In this document: one piece after another, positions 7,620 through 16,368 of the stretch
Numbering within the stretch: position 1 is the stretch's first letter
How the letters are laid out: each line of letters opens with the position of its first letter
NCBI GenBank assembly: GCA_000696115.1
Contig: JJOH01000008.1
Location: forward strand, 62,001 to 126,000
Origin: Streptomyces olindensis
GTDB lineage: Bacteria; Actinomycetota; Actinomycetes; Streptomycetales; Streptomycetaceae
Length of the DNA stretch: 64,000 nt
Direction of reading: 5' to 3'
Translations under genes and position numbers: made by a program
The notes under the pieces: model-generated
The model's input: the letters and a program-made list of their open reading frames with translations, nothing else
What the model was told of the DNA's origin: nothing
The model's database searches: none

Positions 7620-9101
7620 GTGAGCATTTCCGAGCCCTTGGACGACCCGTGGGCCGACAGCGGTCCCAGTGATCGTCTGCCCGCCTCCCGCCGCCGTGGT
7701 GACGCATCCCGGGGCCGCGACGAGCAGCACGAACGCGGCGTTGACAACGGGGTGTGGGACGGCGGCTCAAGCCCGTCGTTCGAGCGGGTGCCGCCGCAGG
7801 ACATCGAGGCCGAGCAGTCCGTCCTCGGCGGCATGCTCCTGTCCAAGGACGCCATCGCCGACGTCGTCGAGATCCTCAAGGGCCACGACTTCTACAAGCC
7901 GGCCCACGAGACGATCTACCAGGCCGTCCTCGACGTCTACGCCAAGGGCGAGCCGGCCGACCCCATCACGATCGCGGCCGAGCTCACCAAGCGCGGCGAG
8001 ATCAACAAGGTCGGCGGTGCCTCGTACCTGCACACGCTAGTCCAGACGGTGCCGACGGCGGCCAACGCCGCCTACTACGCGGAGATCGTCCACGAGCGGG
8101 CCGTCCTGCGCCGCCTGGTCGAAGCCGGTACGCGCATCACACAGATGGGATACGCGGCCGACGACGACGTCGACGAGATCGTCAACCGCGCCCAGGCGGA
8201 GGTCTACGCGGTTACCGAGCAGCGGACCAGTGAGGACTACCTGCCGCTCGGCGACATCATGGAGGGCGCGCTCGACGAGATCGAGGCGATCGGCTCGCGC
8301 AGCGGCGAGATGACCGGTGTGCCCACGGGGTTCACGGACTTCGACTCGCTCACCAACGGTCTGCACCCGGGCCAGATGATCGTCATCGCCGCGCGTCCCG
8401 CCATGGGCAAGTCCACGCTCGCGCTGGACTTCGCGCGGGCCGCCTCGATCAAGAACAACCTGCCGAGCGTGATCTTCTCCCTGGAAATGGGGCGCAACGA
8501 GATCGCGATGCGTCTGCTGTCCGCCGAAGCCAGGGTGGCCCTGCACCACATGCGGTCCGGCACGATGACGGACGAGGACTGGACGCGCCTGGCCCGGCGC
8601 ATGCCCGACGTCTCGGCGGCGCCGCTCTACATCGACGACTCGCCGAACCTGTCGATGATGGAGATCCGCGCCAAGTGCCGCCGCCTCAAGCAGCGCAACG
8701 ACCTCAGGCTGGTCGTCATCGACTACCTCCAGCTGATGCAGTCCGGCGGGTCCAAGCGGGCCGAGAGCCGGCAGCAGGAGGTCTCGGACATGTCCCGTAA
8801 CCTCAAGCTGCTGGCCAAGGAGCTGGAGATCCCGGTCATCGCGCTCTCGCAGCTGAACCGTGGTCCCGAGCAGCGCACGGACAAGAAGCCGATGGTCTCC
8901 GACCTGCGTGAGTCCGGTTCCATCGAGCAGGACGCCGACATGGTCATCCTGCTGCACCGTGAGGACGCCTACGAGAAGGAGTCGCCCCGCGCAGGTGAGG
9001 CCGACCTGATCGTGGCCAAGCACCGAAACGGCCCGACGGCGACGATCACGGTCGCCTTCCAGGGCCACTACTCGCGTTTCGTCGACATGGCGCAGACCTG
9101 A
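7620..9101 (+). CDS. dnaB: Replicative DNA helicase DnaB
   Basis: A 493-residue DnaB: a hydrophilic Streptomyces-type N-terminal extension (1-55), the N-terminal collar domain (PQDIEAEQSVLGGMLLSKDAI), and a RecA-like C-terminal domain with Walker A ARPAMGKST (about 257-265). Walker B lies in LRLVVIDYLQLM, and the DRESGSIEQDADMV-type region follows near 435. The hexamer unwinds DNA at the replication fork and recruits primase. No intein interrupts it. GTG start with GGGAGGAGG upstream. Close to oriC; DnaA-like boxes precede it. Confidence 0.97.
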   Translation: MSISEPLDDPWADSGPSDRLPASRRRGDASRGRDEQHERGVDNGVWDGGSSPSFERVPPQDIEAEQSVLGGMLLSKDAIADVVEILKGHDFYKPAHETIYQAVLDVYAKGEPADPITIAAELTKRGEINKVGGASYLHTLVQTVPTAANAAYYAEIVHERAVLRRLVEAGTRITQMGYAADDDVDEIVNRAQAEVYAVTEQRTSEDYLPLGDIMEGALDEIEAIGSRSGEMTGVPTGFTDFDSLTNGLHPGQMIVIAARPAMGKSTLALDFARAASIKNNLPSVIFSLEMGRNEIAMRLLSAEARVALHHMRSGTMTDEDWTRLARRMPDVSAAPLYIDDSPNLSMMEIRAKCRRLKQRNDLRLVVIDYLQLMQSGGSKRAESRQQEVSDMSRNLKLLAKELEIPVIALSQLNRGPEQRTDKKPMVSDLRESGSIEQDADMVILLHREDAYEKESPRAGEADLIVAKHRNGPTATITVAFQGHYSRFVDMAQT

Positions 9102-9278
9102 CAGCCACAAATGTTGGTTCGTATTTCGCGTGTCCCTTTCTCATTGACGGTGGCCTCTGTTCGGCTCAAGGGACATGACGGTGAGACGAACTCGTTGTCC
9201 TGTTGTCCCGCCTTCGGGCACATGGGTCGAGTCGATGAGCCGGGCGGCCCGCCATCCGTTCCATCGTGCCCATACCGG

Positions 9279-10220
9279 TCAGACGGGGCGGATCCCGCGT
9301 TCCTCGAAGACCTCGCGCAGGACACCGACGGCATTGAGCGCGCGGGGGAAGCCCGTGTACGGGACGGCCTGGATGACCGTCTCGATCACCTGCCGGGGTG
9401 AGAGTCCCACTCTGAGCGCGGCGTTGAAGTGGACCTTTTGCTGGGGTGCCGTGTCACCGGAGGCGATCAGTCCGCCCAGGGTGACAAGCTGCCGTTGCCG
9501 CAGGTCGAGCCCCGGTCGCGTGTAGATGTCTCCGAAGGGGAATTCGACGATGTACCGGCCGAGATCCGGCGCCACGTCGTTCAGGGACTCGATCACCTCG
9601 ATGCCGTGCTCGCCGTCGACCTCGCGCAGTTTGTCCTCGCCCCGTGCATAACGGTCCCCGCCTGGCTCCACCTCGATCGGCTCGATGTGCACCCCGCGCT
9701 CCTCGAACACGGTGCGTGCGGCGGCCAGCGCGTTGAGCGTCCGCGGGAACCCCGCGAAGGGAACCAGGTGGATCAGCGCCTCCACCACCTGCGCCGCGTC
9801 CAGACCGACATGCAGCGCCGCGTCGATGTGGAACCGTAACTGAGGGGCGGTGTCCCCGGCGGCGGTCAGTGCGCCGATGGTCACCAACTGCCGCTGCTTT
9901 ACGTCGAGTCCGGGCCGTGCGTGCACATCCCCGTACGCGAACTCGACCACGAAGCGCCCCAGATCCGGGGCGATGTCCTCCAGCGCCTCCACCGTGGCGA
10001 GGGCATCCTCGCCGGCGATCTCCTTCATACGGGCAGTGCCCCGCGCGTACCGCTCGGACGGCCCACGATCCGCACTGTCGGCCACCGCTGCGCCCGGCCT
10101 CGTCAGGGGTGCCGTCATCGCGCCGACCCCTCCAACAGCTCCGTACCGCAGGAGGGCCCGCCTGCCCCTGCCCGCCTCGTCCCTCGGCCGTGCGTCACGC
10201 CCGTCGTCCGCTGTCCCCAT
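9279..10220 (-). CDS. Tandem carboxymuconolactone decarboxylase-like protein with Tat-like signal
   Basis: A 313-residue protein with two copies of the CMD/AhpD alpha-helical domain (about 85-180 and 205-305). The repeats are obvious: PDLGRFVVEFAYGDVHARPGLDVKQRQLVTIGAL and PDLGRYIVEFPFGDIYTRPGLD share almost every position. Neither repeat has the AhpD CxxC, so peroxidase activity is doubtful. The N terminus GRRALLRYGAVGGVGA followed by AAVAD looks like a twin-arginine signal with an AxA site, unusual for this family. The ATG at 10220 has GGAGGA upstream. Its start overlaps the end of a MerR-like fragment by 26 bp, suggesting an old translationally coupled pair. Confidence 0.75.
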   Translation of the reverse strand: MGTADDGRDARPRDEAGRGRRALLRYGAVGGVGAMTAPLTRPGAAVADSADRGPSERYARGTARMKEIAGEDALATVEALEDIAPDLGRFVVEFAYGDVHARPGLDVKQRQLVTIGALTAAGDTAPQLRFHIDAALHVGLDAAQVVEALIHLVPFAGFPRTLNALAAARTVFEERGVHIEPIEVEPGGDRYARGEDKLREVDGEHGIEVIESLNDVAPDLGRYIVEFPFGDIYTRPGLDLRQRQLVTLGGLIASGDTAPQQKVHFNAALRVGLSPRQVIETVIQAVPYTGFPRALNAVGVLREVFEERGIRPV

Positions 10221-10443
10221 CCCGTTCCTCCACCAGTCGCTCGTAGTGCGCGATCTTGTTGTCGATGGCGTCGAGGCTGCGCATGACGGCCTCATACCTC
10301 CTGCTGACCTGTGCCTGGTGTCTCCGCAACAGCTCCAGCCGCTCCCGCACGGTGTCGTTTCCGCCCCGGCGCAGCTCCGCGAACGCCAACATCCCCTGGA
10401 TGGGCATCCCGGTCGTCCGCAGCCGCAGCAGGCCACTCGGTCG
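10195..10443 (-). pseudogene. MerR-family regulator remnant (C-terminal half)
   Basis: About 82 residues match the C-terminal half of MerR-family regulators: a LRTTGMPIQGMLAFAEL helix, then the dimerisation coiled coil RERLELLRRHQAQVSRRYEAVM and DAIDNKIAHYERLV. The N-terminal winged helix, including the usual HTLRYYE motif, is not present in frame, and I could not find it in other frames upstream. The 3' end overlaps the CMD gene. Probably a decayed regulator of that gene. Confidence 0.65.
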
Positions 10444-11155
10444 CCACACGACGACCGTACGAGTTGAAGCGTGCTTCAACGCAAGGGAGCCGTCGCAGCC
10501 ACGGGCGCGACGATCTCCGGGTGCCGCCCCCCGCTCAGGGGTAGGACCGCGGTGAGCCGCTATGACGTCCTCGCGGAGCCCGACGGAGAGGCAGTGCGCT
10601 TCGGCGGCCACGGCTTCCGGCATGCCGCCGTTCCGCTCCCTCGATCCGGCAGGTGGCGGGATCCCGGGGCTGCGCTGCCAACTGGCCAGAGAATGGGCGG
10701 CCGTTCCCGGCGCGTCGTCGTCCCCCTCTCCAGCACCTCGCCGGTGCCGGCGTCCAGCATGAGGTGCCTGTCCTGGCAAGTGCGGGCGAGCAGGCGGCGC
10801 TCGAACACGCCGGTCAGGGTCGGTTCGGCCACTGCCCCGCGACGAAGTCCCTGGAAGCGCAGTTCCTCGCCATCGGGCACGCGACTGGCGGAGTGATCTC
10901 CGAGGCATGGTGCCGCCAGATTTCTCCTGCCTGTGCAGCGAGCTGGGCGGGGAAGCGAACGAGGCCAAGCCGGGGTTCGAGGGCGTCTGAGGCGATGGGC
11001 TGTCCGCCCTGCTGGCCTGGCGAGAGGCATCGGGTGTCCGGACCGGCTGCGGTCGTGGTGTCCGGCCGCTGCACAGCCTGGAATGGGACAGCCCAAGTGA
11101 GAACTACGACTAATGTGCTCGACGCGGAGACGCCGGGCCGGGTGGACTGGGATCC
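10444..11155. other. Gap without recognisable gene; dyad at 10463-10480
   Basis: About 700 bp with no reading frame I recognise on either strand; codon bias is weak and frames shift. It contains a perfect dyad GTTGAAGC-GT-GCTTCAAC at 10463-10480, of the kind MerR-family regulators bind between the -35 and -10 elements, only 20 bp from the MerR remnant. The rest is probably decayed sequence. Confidence 0.45.
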
Positions 11156-12538
11156 ATGACATCTCAGGGAGAGCTGCTTCCCGGCACGCGTCGCGCGCTG
11201 CTGCACCGGATCGCTGTCGCGCAGACCGAAGGACGGGCGCCGTCGCTCGTCGCTGCGGTCGTGCGAGACGGGAAACCGGTGTGGACCGGTGCGCGGACCT
11301 CGGTGGAAGGCCATGCGCCGGACGAGAACGTGCAGTACCGGATCGGCTCCATCACCAAGACCTTCACGGCGGTTATCGTCCTGCGGCTGCGTGACGAGGG
11401 CGCCCTGGAACTCGGGGATCCGCTGGAGAAGCACCTGCCGGGCACCGGTGTGGGGGAGGTGACCGTCGCCGAACTGCTCGCGCACACTGGAGGGTTGGCG
11501 GCCGAGACCCCAGGCCCGTGGTGGGAGCGGAGCCCCGGATCCCTGCGGCCCGAGCTCGCCGACGTGCTGGGCGTGCGGCCCTCGCTGTCCCCTCCCGGCC
11601 GCCGGTTCCACTACTCGAACCCGGGTTATGCGCTGCTGGGTGCGCTGGTCGAGGAGCTGCGCGGCGACGCGTGGGAGGAGGTCCTTCGGCGGGAAGTGCT
11701 TGAACCCCTGGAGCTGCACCGGACGAGCGTGCGGCCGCAGGCGCCGTATGCGGGTGGCTGGGCCGTGCATCCCTGGGCCGATGTGATGCTGCACGAGCCC
11801 ACCGAGGATCTGGGGCGCATGGCCCCGGCCGGCCAACTCTGGTCGACCGCAGATGACTTGGCGCGGTTCGCTGCCTTCCTGGTCAAGGGCGACGAGCGGG
11901 TGCTGAGCCCGGAGTCGCTGCTGGAGATGCGGACACCGGCAGCGCCCCACGAGGTCTCGGACGTAGCGAGCGGCTACGCCTACTGTCTGGGCATGGAGAT
12001 CCGGCGACGGGACGGACGGTCCCTCGTCGGTCACACCGGTTCGCTGCCCGGCTTCCTCGCCTGCCTGATGATCAGTGTCGAGGACGACGTGGCGGCGATC
12101 GTCCTGGCCAACTGCACGTCAGGCCCCCTGTTGTTCCCCGTCTCCTCCGACCTGGTCCGTATCGTCGCCGAGGCGGAACCGCGCATCCCCATCGCGTGGA
12201 AACCGCTGCGCGATGTCGACCCGTCCGTGCTGGAACTGACGGGTCCGTGGTACTGGGGGACGCAGGCCTTCGCGCTGCGCCTCACGGCTGACGGGATCCT
12301 CTCGCTGGGGCCGCTGTCGGGCAGCGGTCGTGGCTCGCGGTTCCGTCCGAACGGCGACGGCACCTGGACCGGGCTGGAGGGCTACTACGCCGGCGAGCTC
12401 CTGAAGGCCGTACGGCGGTCGGACGGGTCCGTGAGCCACCTGGACCTCGGGTCCTTCGTGTTCACGCGTCAGCCGTACGACGAAGGGGCTCCTGTGCCGG
12501 GCGGGGTCGATCCCGAGGGGTGGCGTGGGATCGGCTAG
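11156..12538 (+). CDS. Serine hydrolase of the beta-lactamase/D-aminopeptidase fold
   Basis: A 460-residue protein of the class C beta-lactamase superfamily. The nucleophile motif is S65-ITK68, the second motif Y153-SN155 (HYSNPGYALLG), and the third is likely HTGSLPGF near residue 290, where KTG of true beta-lactamases is replaced by HTG, as in esterases and peptidases of this group. A C-terminal lipocalin-like region (about 360-455, GPWYWGTQAF) follows. No signal peptide is evident, so it is probably cytoplasmic. ATG start. It ends at a 52-bp palindrome containing parS. Confidence 0.85.
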   Translation: MTSQGELLPGTRRALLHRIAVAQTEGRAPSLVAAVVRDGKPVWTGARTSVEGHAPDENVQYRIGSITKTFTAVIVLRLRDEGALELGDPLEKHLPGTGVGEVTVAELLAHTGGLAAETPGPWWERSPGSLRPELADVLGVRPSLSPPGRRFHYSNPGYALLGALVEELRGDAWEEVLRREVLEPLELHRTSVRPQAPYAGGWAVHPWADVMLHEPTEDLGRMAPAGQLWSTADDLARFAAFLVKGDERVLSPESLLEMRTPAAPHEVSDVASGYAYCLGMEIRRRDGRSLVGHTGSLPGFLACLMISVEDDVAAIVLANCTSGPLLFPVSSDLVRIVAEAEPRIPIAWKPLRDVDPSVLELTGPWYWGTQAFALRLTADGILSLGPLSGSGRGSRFRPNGDGTWTGLEGYYAGELLKAVRRSDGSVSHLDLGSFVFTRQPYDEGAPVPGGVDPEGWRGIG

Positions 12539-12543
12539 GTGGT

Positions 12544-12595
12544 GACACGAAAGGGGCGGCCTGTTTCACGTGAAACAGGCCGCCCCTTTCGTGTC
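12544..12595. repeat. parS: 52-bp perfect palindrome with parS core (parS 4, 12563-12576)
   Basis: A perfect inverted repeat of 26+26 bp without spacer, between the convergent hydrolase (ends 12538) and GNAT (ends 12598) genes. The outer arms contain GGGGCGGCC and end in CTTTCGTGTC, like a bidirectional terminator. The central 14 bp are exactly GTTTCACGTGAAAC. The element can therefore act both as a ParB site in DNA and as a terminator hairpin in RNA. Confidence 0.92.
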
Positions 12596-12597
12596 GG

Positions 12598-13050
12598 TCA
12601 CAACGGGAGCTTGAAGCCCGTGTGGGAAGCCGTGAAACCGAGCCGTTCGTAGAAGCGGTGGGCGTCGGTGCGGGTCTTGTCGGAGGTCAGCTGGACCAAC
12701 TGGCATCCCTGGTCCCGGGATTCCGCGATCGCCCACTCGATGAGCTGTGTTCCGAGGCCGCTGCCGCGCTCGTCGGCGTGGATGCGTACGCCTTCGATGA
12801 TCGACCGGATCGCACCGCGTCGGGACAGCCCGGGAATGATCGTGAGCTGGAGCGTGCCGACCACGCGGCCCTCGCGTGCCGCGACGACCAGGTGTTGGTT
12901 CGGGTCGGTGCTGAGCCGCTCCAACGCGGTCAGATACGGGGCGAGGTCGTCCGGTGACTCGCGCTGCGCACCCAGGGGGTCGTCGGCGAGCATGGCCACG
13001 ATCGCCGGGACGTCGTCTGCGGCGGCAGCACGTATCTCAAGGTCTCCCAT
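12598..13050 (-). CDS. GNAT-family N-acetyltransferase
   Basis: A 150-residue single GNAT domain: LEIRAAAADDVPAIVAMLADD at the N terminus, acetyl-CoA-binding motif A RIHADERGSGLGTQLIEWAI (about 92-110), and the C-terminal RTDAHRFYERLGFTASHTGFK. It transfers an acetyl group to an unknown amine. ATG start. Its 3' end directly abuts the parS palindrome. 38 bp upstream lies the end of the marR gene on the same strand, so the two may be cotranscribed. Confidence 0.88.
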   Translation of the reverse strand: MGDLEIRAAAADDVPAIVAMLADDPLGAQRESPDDLAPYLTALERLSTDPNQHLVVAAREGRVVGTLQLTIIPGLSRRGAIRSIIEGVRIHADERGSGLGTQLIEWAIAESRDQGCQLVQLTSDKTRTDAHRFYERLGFTASHTGFKLPL

Positions 13051-13088
13051 GGGCGCACCCTACGCAGAGCCGGCCCGCGCGGGGGCCG

Positions 13089-13553
13089 TCAGGCGGGTAC
13101 CGGGGCCTTCAGCGTCTCCACGACTCGGACCAGCGGGGCCAGCTCCGGATTCTTCGCCGCCTCGTCGAGGGCCTCGCGCAGAGCGGCGTCATTGGTCGGT
13201 CGGGCCGCCTCCAGCAGCTCGAGGCCGGCTTCGGTGACGTTCGTGTAGATGCCCCGGCGGTCGGTGGGGCACAGGTAGCGCTCCAGGAGTCCGCGGTCCT
13301 CGAGCCGGGTCACCAGACGCGTGGTGGCGCTCTGGCTGAGGACGACCGCGTCGGCGACCTGCTTCATCTGCAGATGGCCTCCGTCGCCGTCATGCTGCCG
13401 GCTGAGCACGTCCAGCAGGGAGTACTCGCGCGCACTGAGGTCGTGCTTCGCCTGCAGGGCGCGCTCGATGTGGGTCTCGATCCTCCCGTGCAGCAGGGAG
13501 AGGGCGCACCAGCCCTGGGCGAGGGCGGTGAGCGCGGGGTCCGTCGCTGTCAT
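13089..13553 (-). CDS. MarR-family transcriptional regulator
   Basis: A 154-residue MarR protein: N-terminal dimerisation helix, winged helix (about 50-110) with recognition region QVADAVVLSQSATTRLVTRLEDRGLLER and wing DRRGIYTNVTEAG, and a C-terminal helix. The ATG at 13553 has GGAGGA upstream, chosen over a longer frame. It is divergent from an MFS exporter gene, a typical arrangement of a repressor with the drug efflux pump it controls. Shared operator candidates lie in the gap. Confidence 0.92.
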   Translation of the reverse strand: MTATDPALTALAQGWCALSLLHGRIETHIERALQAKHDLSAREYSLLDVLSRQHDGDGGHLQMKQVADAVVLSQSATTRLVTRLEDRGLLERYLCPTDRRGIYTNVTEAGLELLEAARPTNDAALREALDEAAKNPELAPLVRVVETLKAPVPA

Positions 13554-13602
13554 TGGGTTTTCCTCCGTCCCGGAGTGGCTGACACCCAGGGTAGAGCAGC
13601 GC

Positions 13603-13646
13603 TGCAATAGTCGGCGGTTGCATATAGCCCGCGTCTGCAACTATTG
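13603..13646. promoter_or_regulatory. Candidate MarR operator region
   Basis: The gap between the divergent marR and MFS genes holds three related half sites: TGCAATAG (13603), TTGCATATAG (13618) and TGCAACTATTG (13636, inverted CAATAGTTGCA). CAATAGT and ACTATTG form an inverted repeat across the region. This suits binding by the adjacent MarR protein; promoter positions are not assigned. Confidence 0.45.
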
Positions 13647-13695
13647 TGAACGCACGCAAAGCGCTCCTGCAATCTTCTGGGAAGGTAACCCCTCC

Positions 13696-14904
13696 ATGCC
13701 TCTCGCGCTTCTGGCCCTCGCGATCGGGGCCTTCGGGATCGGAACGACAGAGTTCGTGATCATGGGCTTGCTGCCCGAGGTCGCGGGCGACTACGGGGTG
13801 TCCATCCCCACCGCCGGATACCTGGTCACCGGCTACGCGCTCGGTGTCGTGTTCGGCGCCCCCCTGATGACCGTTCTCGGCACCAAGGTCTCCCGCAAGC
13901 GGATGCTGATGCTGCTGATGGGCCTGTTCATCGTCGGCAACCTGCTCTCGGCGCTCGCCCCGGCCTTCGCCGTGATGCTGATCGGCCGGATCGTCGCCTC
14001 CCTGGCCCACGGCGCCTTCTTCGGCATCGGCTCGGTCGTCGCCGCCGATCTGGTCGCCCCGGACAAGAAGGCCGGCGCCATCGCGATGATGTTCACCGGG
14101 CTGACCGTGGCCAATGTCGTCGGCGTCCCGCTGGGCACGCTCGTCGGGCAGTCCGTCGGCTGGCGGGTGACCTTCGGCATCGTCGCCGCCCTCGGGGTCA
14201 TAGGCCTGCTCGGCGTCGCCCGGCTCGTCCCCGACATGCCCAGGCCGGAAGGCGTACGCCTGCGGCACGAGCTGGCCGCCTTCAAGAACGTGCAGGTGCT
14301 GCTCGCCATGGCGATGACCGTCCTCGGCTTCGGCGGTGTCTTCGCGGCCATCACCTACATCGCGCCGATGATGACCCACGTCGCCGGATTCGCCGACGGC
14401 TCCGTCACCTGGCTGCTGGTCCTCTTCGGCCTCGGCATGGTCGGCGGCAACCTCGTCGGCGGCAAGTTCGCCGACCGGGCCCTGATGCCCATGCTGTACG
14501 TCTCCCTGGGCGCCTTGGCCGTCGTGCTGGCGCTGTTCACGCTCGCCGCGCACGACAAGGTCCTGTCGGCCGTCACGATCGCGCTCATCGGTGCTCTGGG
14601 CTTCGCCACCGTGCCGCCGCTGCAGAAGCGGGTCCTCGACCAGGCGCACGGCGCCCCGACCCTGGCCTCCGCCGTGAACATCGGCGCCTTCAACCTCGGC
14701 AACGCCCTGTCCGCCTGGCTCGGCGGGCTGGTGATCGCGGCGGGACTCGGTTACACCGCCCCCAACTGGGTCGGAGCCGCTCTGGCCGCCGCCGCCCTGC
14801 TCCTGGCCGTTCTCTCGGCCGCCCTGGAGCGCCGCGCCGGTGCGCCCAGCACCGTCGTCACCGGGTCCGCTCCCGCCGAGCAGCGGGCCGCTGTCCACCA
14901 CTGA
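13696..14904 (+). CDS. MFS efflux transporter (DHA1 family)
   Basis: A 402-residue major facilitator with 12 membrane segments, similar to AraJ/Cmx/YdhP-type drug and sugar efflux proteins: ALAIGAFGIGTTEFVIMGLLPEVAGDYGVSI at the N terminus and TKVSRKRML in the first cytoplasmic loop. It exports small molecules with proton exchange; the substrate is unknown. ATG at 13696, preceded by GGGAAGG. Probably repressed by the divergent MarR protein. 53 bp downstream follows an HbpS-like gene, likely cotranscribed. Confidence 0.92.
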   Translation: MPLALLALAIGAFGIGTTEFVIMGLLPEVAGDYGVSIPTAGYLVTGYALGVVFGAPLMTVLGTKVSRKRMLMLLMGLFIVGNLLSALAPAFAVMLIGRIVASLAHGAFFGIGSVVAADLVAPDKKAGAIAMMFTGLTVANVVGVPLGTLVGQSVGWRVTFGIVAALGVIGLLGVARLVPDMPRPEGVRLRHELAAFKNVQVLLAMAMTVLGFGGVFAAITYIAPMMTHVAGFADGSVTWLLVLFGLGMVGGNLVGGKFADRALMPMLYVSLGALAVVLALFTLAAHDKVLSAVTIALIGALGFATVPPLQKRVLDQAHGAPTLASAVNIGAFNLGNALSAWLGGLVIAAGLGYTAPNWVGAALAAAALLLAVLSAALERRAGAPSTVVTGSAPAEQRAAVHH

Positions 14905-14957
14905 GCGGTCGGGCCACCCCGACCGACCCCACTCTCACGTCTCCAGGAGAACCATCC

Positions 14958-15380
14958 ATGAGCACCACCACCGCAGTCGCCCCGCTGACCACCCAGGACG
15001 CCGACGTCCTCGTCACCGCGGCCCGTCGGGCGGCCGAGGCCGCCGGAGTCACCGTCAGCGTCACGGTCCTGGACGCGGGCGGGCACCTGCTCGCCTTCCG
15101 GCGTGACGACCGCGCCGTGCTGATCTCCGGCGAGACGAGCACCCGCAAGGCCTACACGGCGCTCCAGCTGGACACGCCCACCACCGATCTCGTCGACGCC
15201 GTGCAGCCCGGAGGCCTCTTCCACACGCTGCCCACCGCGCTCGACCGGCCGCTGCTGTTCATCGCCGGCGGTGTGCCGGTACACCGCGACGGCCGGCTGA
15301 TCGGCGCGATCGGTGTCGGCGGCGGTGCCCCGGAGCAGGACCACGCCTTCGCCATGGCCGCCGTGGAGGCCCTCGGCTGA
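14958..15380 (+). CDS. HbpS/GlcG-family (DUF336) protein
   Basis: A 140-residue protein spanning one DUF336 domain (TTQDADVLVTAARRAAEAAGVTVSVTVLDAGGHLLAFRR, then the C-terminal IGAIGVGGGAPEQDHAFA glycine loop). The family includes HbpS, a haem-binding redox sensor partner in Streptomyces, and GlcG of the glycolate operon. No signal peptide is seen, so it is cytoplasmic. ATG start with AGGAGA upstream. Likely cotranscribed with the MFS gene. Confidence 0.85.
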   Translation: MSTTTAVAPLTTQDADVLVTAARRAAEAAGVTVSVTVLDAGGHLLAFRRDDRAVLISGETSTRKAYTALQLDTPTTDLVDAVQPGGLFHTLPTALDRPLLFIAGGVPVHRDGRLIGAIGVGGGAPEQDHAFAMAAVEALG

Positions 15381-15449
15381 CCTGGCCCCTCCACTGAGAC
15401 CCCAACCTGGCCCCTCCAGCGAGACCCTGACAAGGCCCTTCAGTGAGAC
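15381..15449. repeat. Three degenerate 25-bp direct repeats
   Basis: Directly after the HbpS-like stop codon, three tandem units of about 25 bp begin at 15381, 15406 and 15431, sharing (T/A)GGCCCCTCC-AGTGAGACC. The third overlaps the left arm of the following terminator. Function unknown. Confidence 0.6.
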
Positions 15450-15488
15450 GGTGCCGGCTCCCCGACCCCCTGGGGAGCCGGCACCGTC
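15447..15488. terminator. Bidirectional terminator
   Basis: A perfect 17-bp stem (15447-15463 with 15472-15488) and an 8-nt loop, between the convergent HbpS-like gene and a GNAT gene. Confidence 0.88.
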
Positions 15489-15501
15489 GTGTCGGAGTCC
15501 T

Positions 15502-16368
15502 TCAGCCAGCCGCGACCGTCACCGGTGCGAACCGCCGGCTCCAGTCTCCGGGCAGCTCGGTGATCCCGTACGCCATCACCGAGTTGAAGGCGACGGGCGC
15601 CAGACCACGCTCCTTCACCCACGTGAGCAGCTCTTCGTGCCGCACATCGATGTCGGTGCGCAGCGGGCGGTCGGTGTGGGCGGCGAGGGAGGCGATGAGT
15701 GCCTGGGCCACCGACGTGTCGCGTGCGATGAGCGGACCCACCACGTGGGTCTCCATGTTGGGCCAGGCGGCCGCGTACCCGACGATCCGCCCGCGCTCCT
15801 CCGCCACGCGCAGCTGGTCGGCGAAGGCGGGCAGCCGGGTGATGATGTGCGTGCGGTCGGTCCCGAAGGCCTGCTCGTCGAGCCGGAGGATCGCGGAGAG
15901 ATCCTCGGCGGTCGCGGCGCGGGTGGCGACCTTCGGCTCCGGTCCGCCGGGAGTGAAGCGGCCGGACACCATCTCGGCCCGGCCGATGACCTTGAAGCCG
16001 AGCTCCTCGTAGAGGGGGCGGCCGTACGGTGTCGCGTGCAGGGTGAGAGGCGTGGCACCCATCGCGGAGACGACCTGGCGCATCAGCCGGCGTCCCACGC
16101 CCTGCCGCGCGTGCCGTTCCGCCACGAGGACCATGCCGATCGCCGCGAGGGCGGGGTGCTCCTGAGGCCCGTACTCGGTGACGACACAGGCACTCACGAG
16201 GCCGCCGTCAGGGTCGTCGATGCCGTATCCCTTCCCGGCTGTGAGGAGGAAGCCCCACTTGTGCTCCTCCCGGGGCCACCCCCGGTCCTCGGACAAGTCG
16301 GCGCAGGCGGCGAGATCGCGGAGCGTCAGACGGCGGATGGGCAGGGAGGCAAGGGAAGGAGTCGACAC
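15502..16368 (-). CDS. Tandem GNAT acetyltransferase
   Basis: A 288-residue protein with two GNAT domains. The N-terminal one (about 5-135) contains motif A VAERHARQGVGRRLMRQVV, and the C-terminal one (about 150-285) resembles the YitH/Acetyltransf_18 type (HIITRLPAFADQLRVAEERGRIVGYAAAWP). The substrate is unknown. GTG at 16368 was chosen because homology begins just after it (STPSLASLPIRRLTLRD); ATG at 16452 is an alternative, and neither has a convincing ribosome-binding site. A parS site lies upstream. Confidence 0.82.
   Translation of the reverse strand: MSTPSLASLPIRRLTLRDLAACADLSEDRGWPREEHKWGFLLTAGKGYGIDDPDGGLVSACVVTEYGPQEHPALAAIGMVLVAERHARQGVGRRLMRQVVSAMGATPLTLHATPYGRPLYEELGFKVIGRAEMVSGRFTPGGPEPKVATRAATAEDLSAILRLDEQAFGTDRTHIITRLPAFADQLRVAEERGRIVGYAAAWPNMETHVVGPLIARDTSVAQALIASLAAHTDRPLRTDIDVRHEELLTWVKERGLAPVAFNSVMAYGITELPGDWSRRFAPVTVAAG

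Noticed and set aside
10560..11155. Possible HNH-like fragment (LDAGTGEVLERG) on the minus strand
   Set aside because: Only one short stretch resembles such proteins and no HNH motif or ribosome-binding site is present.
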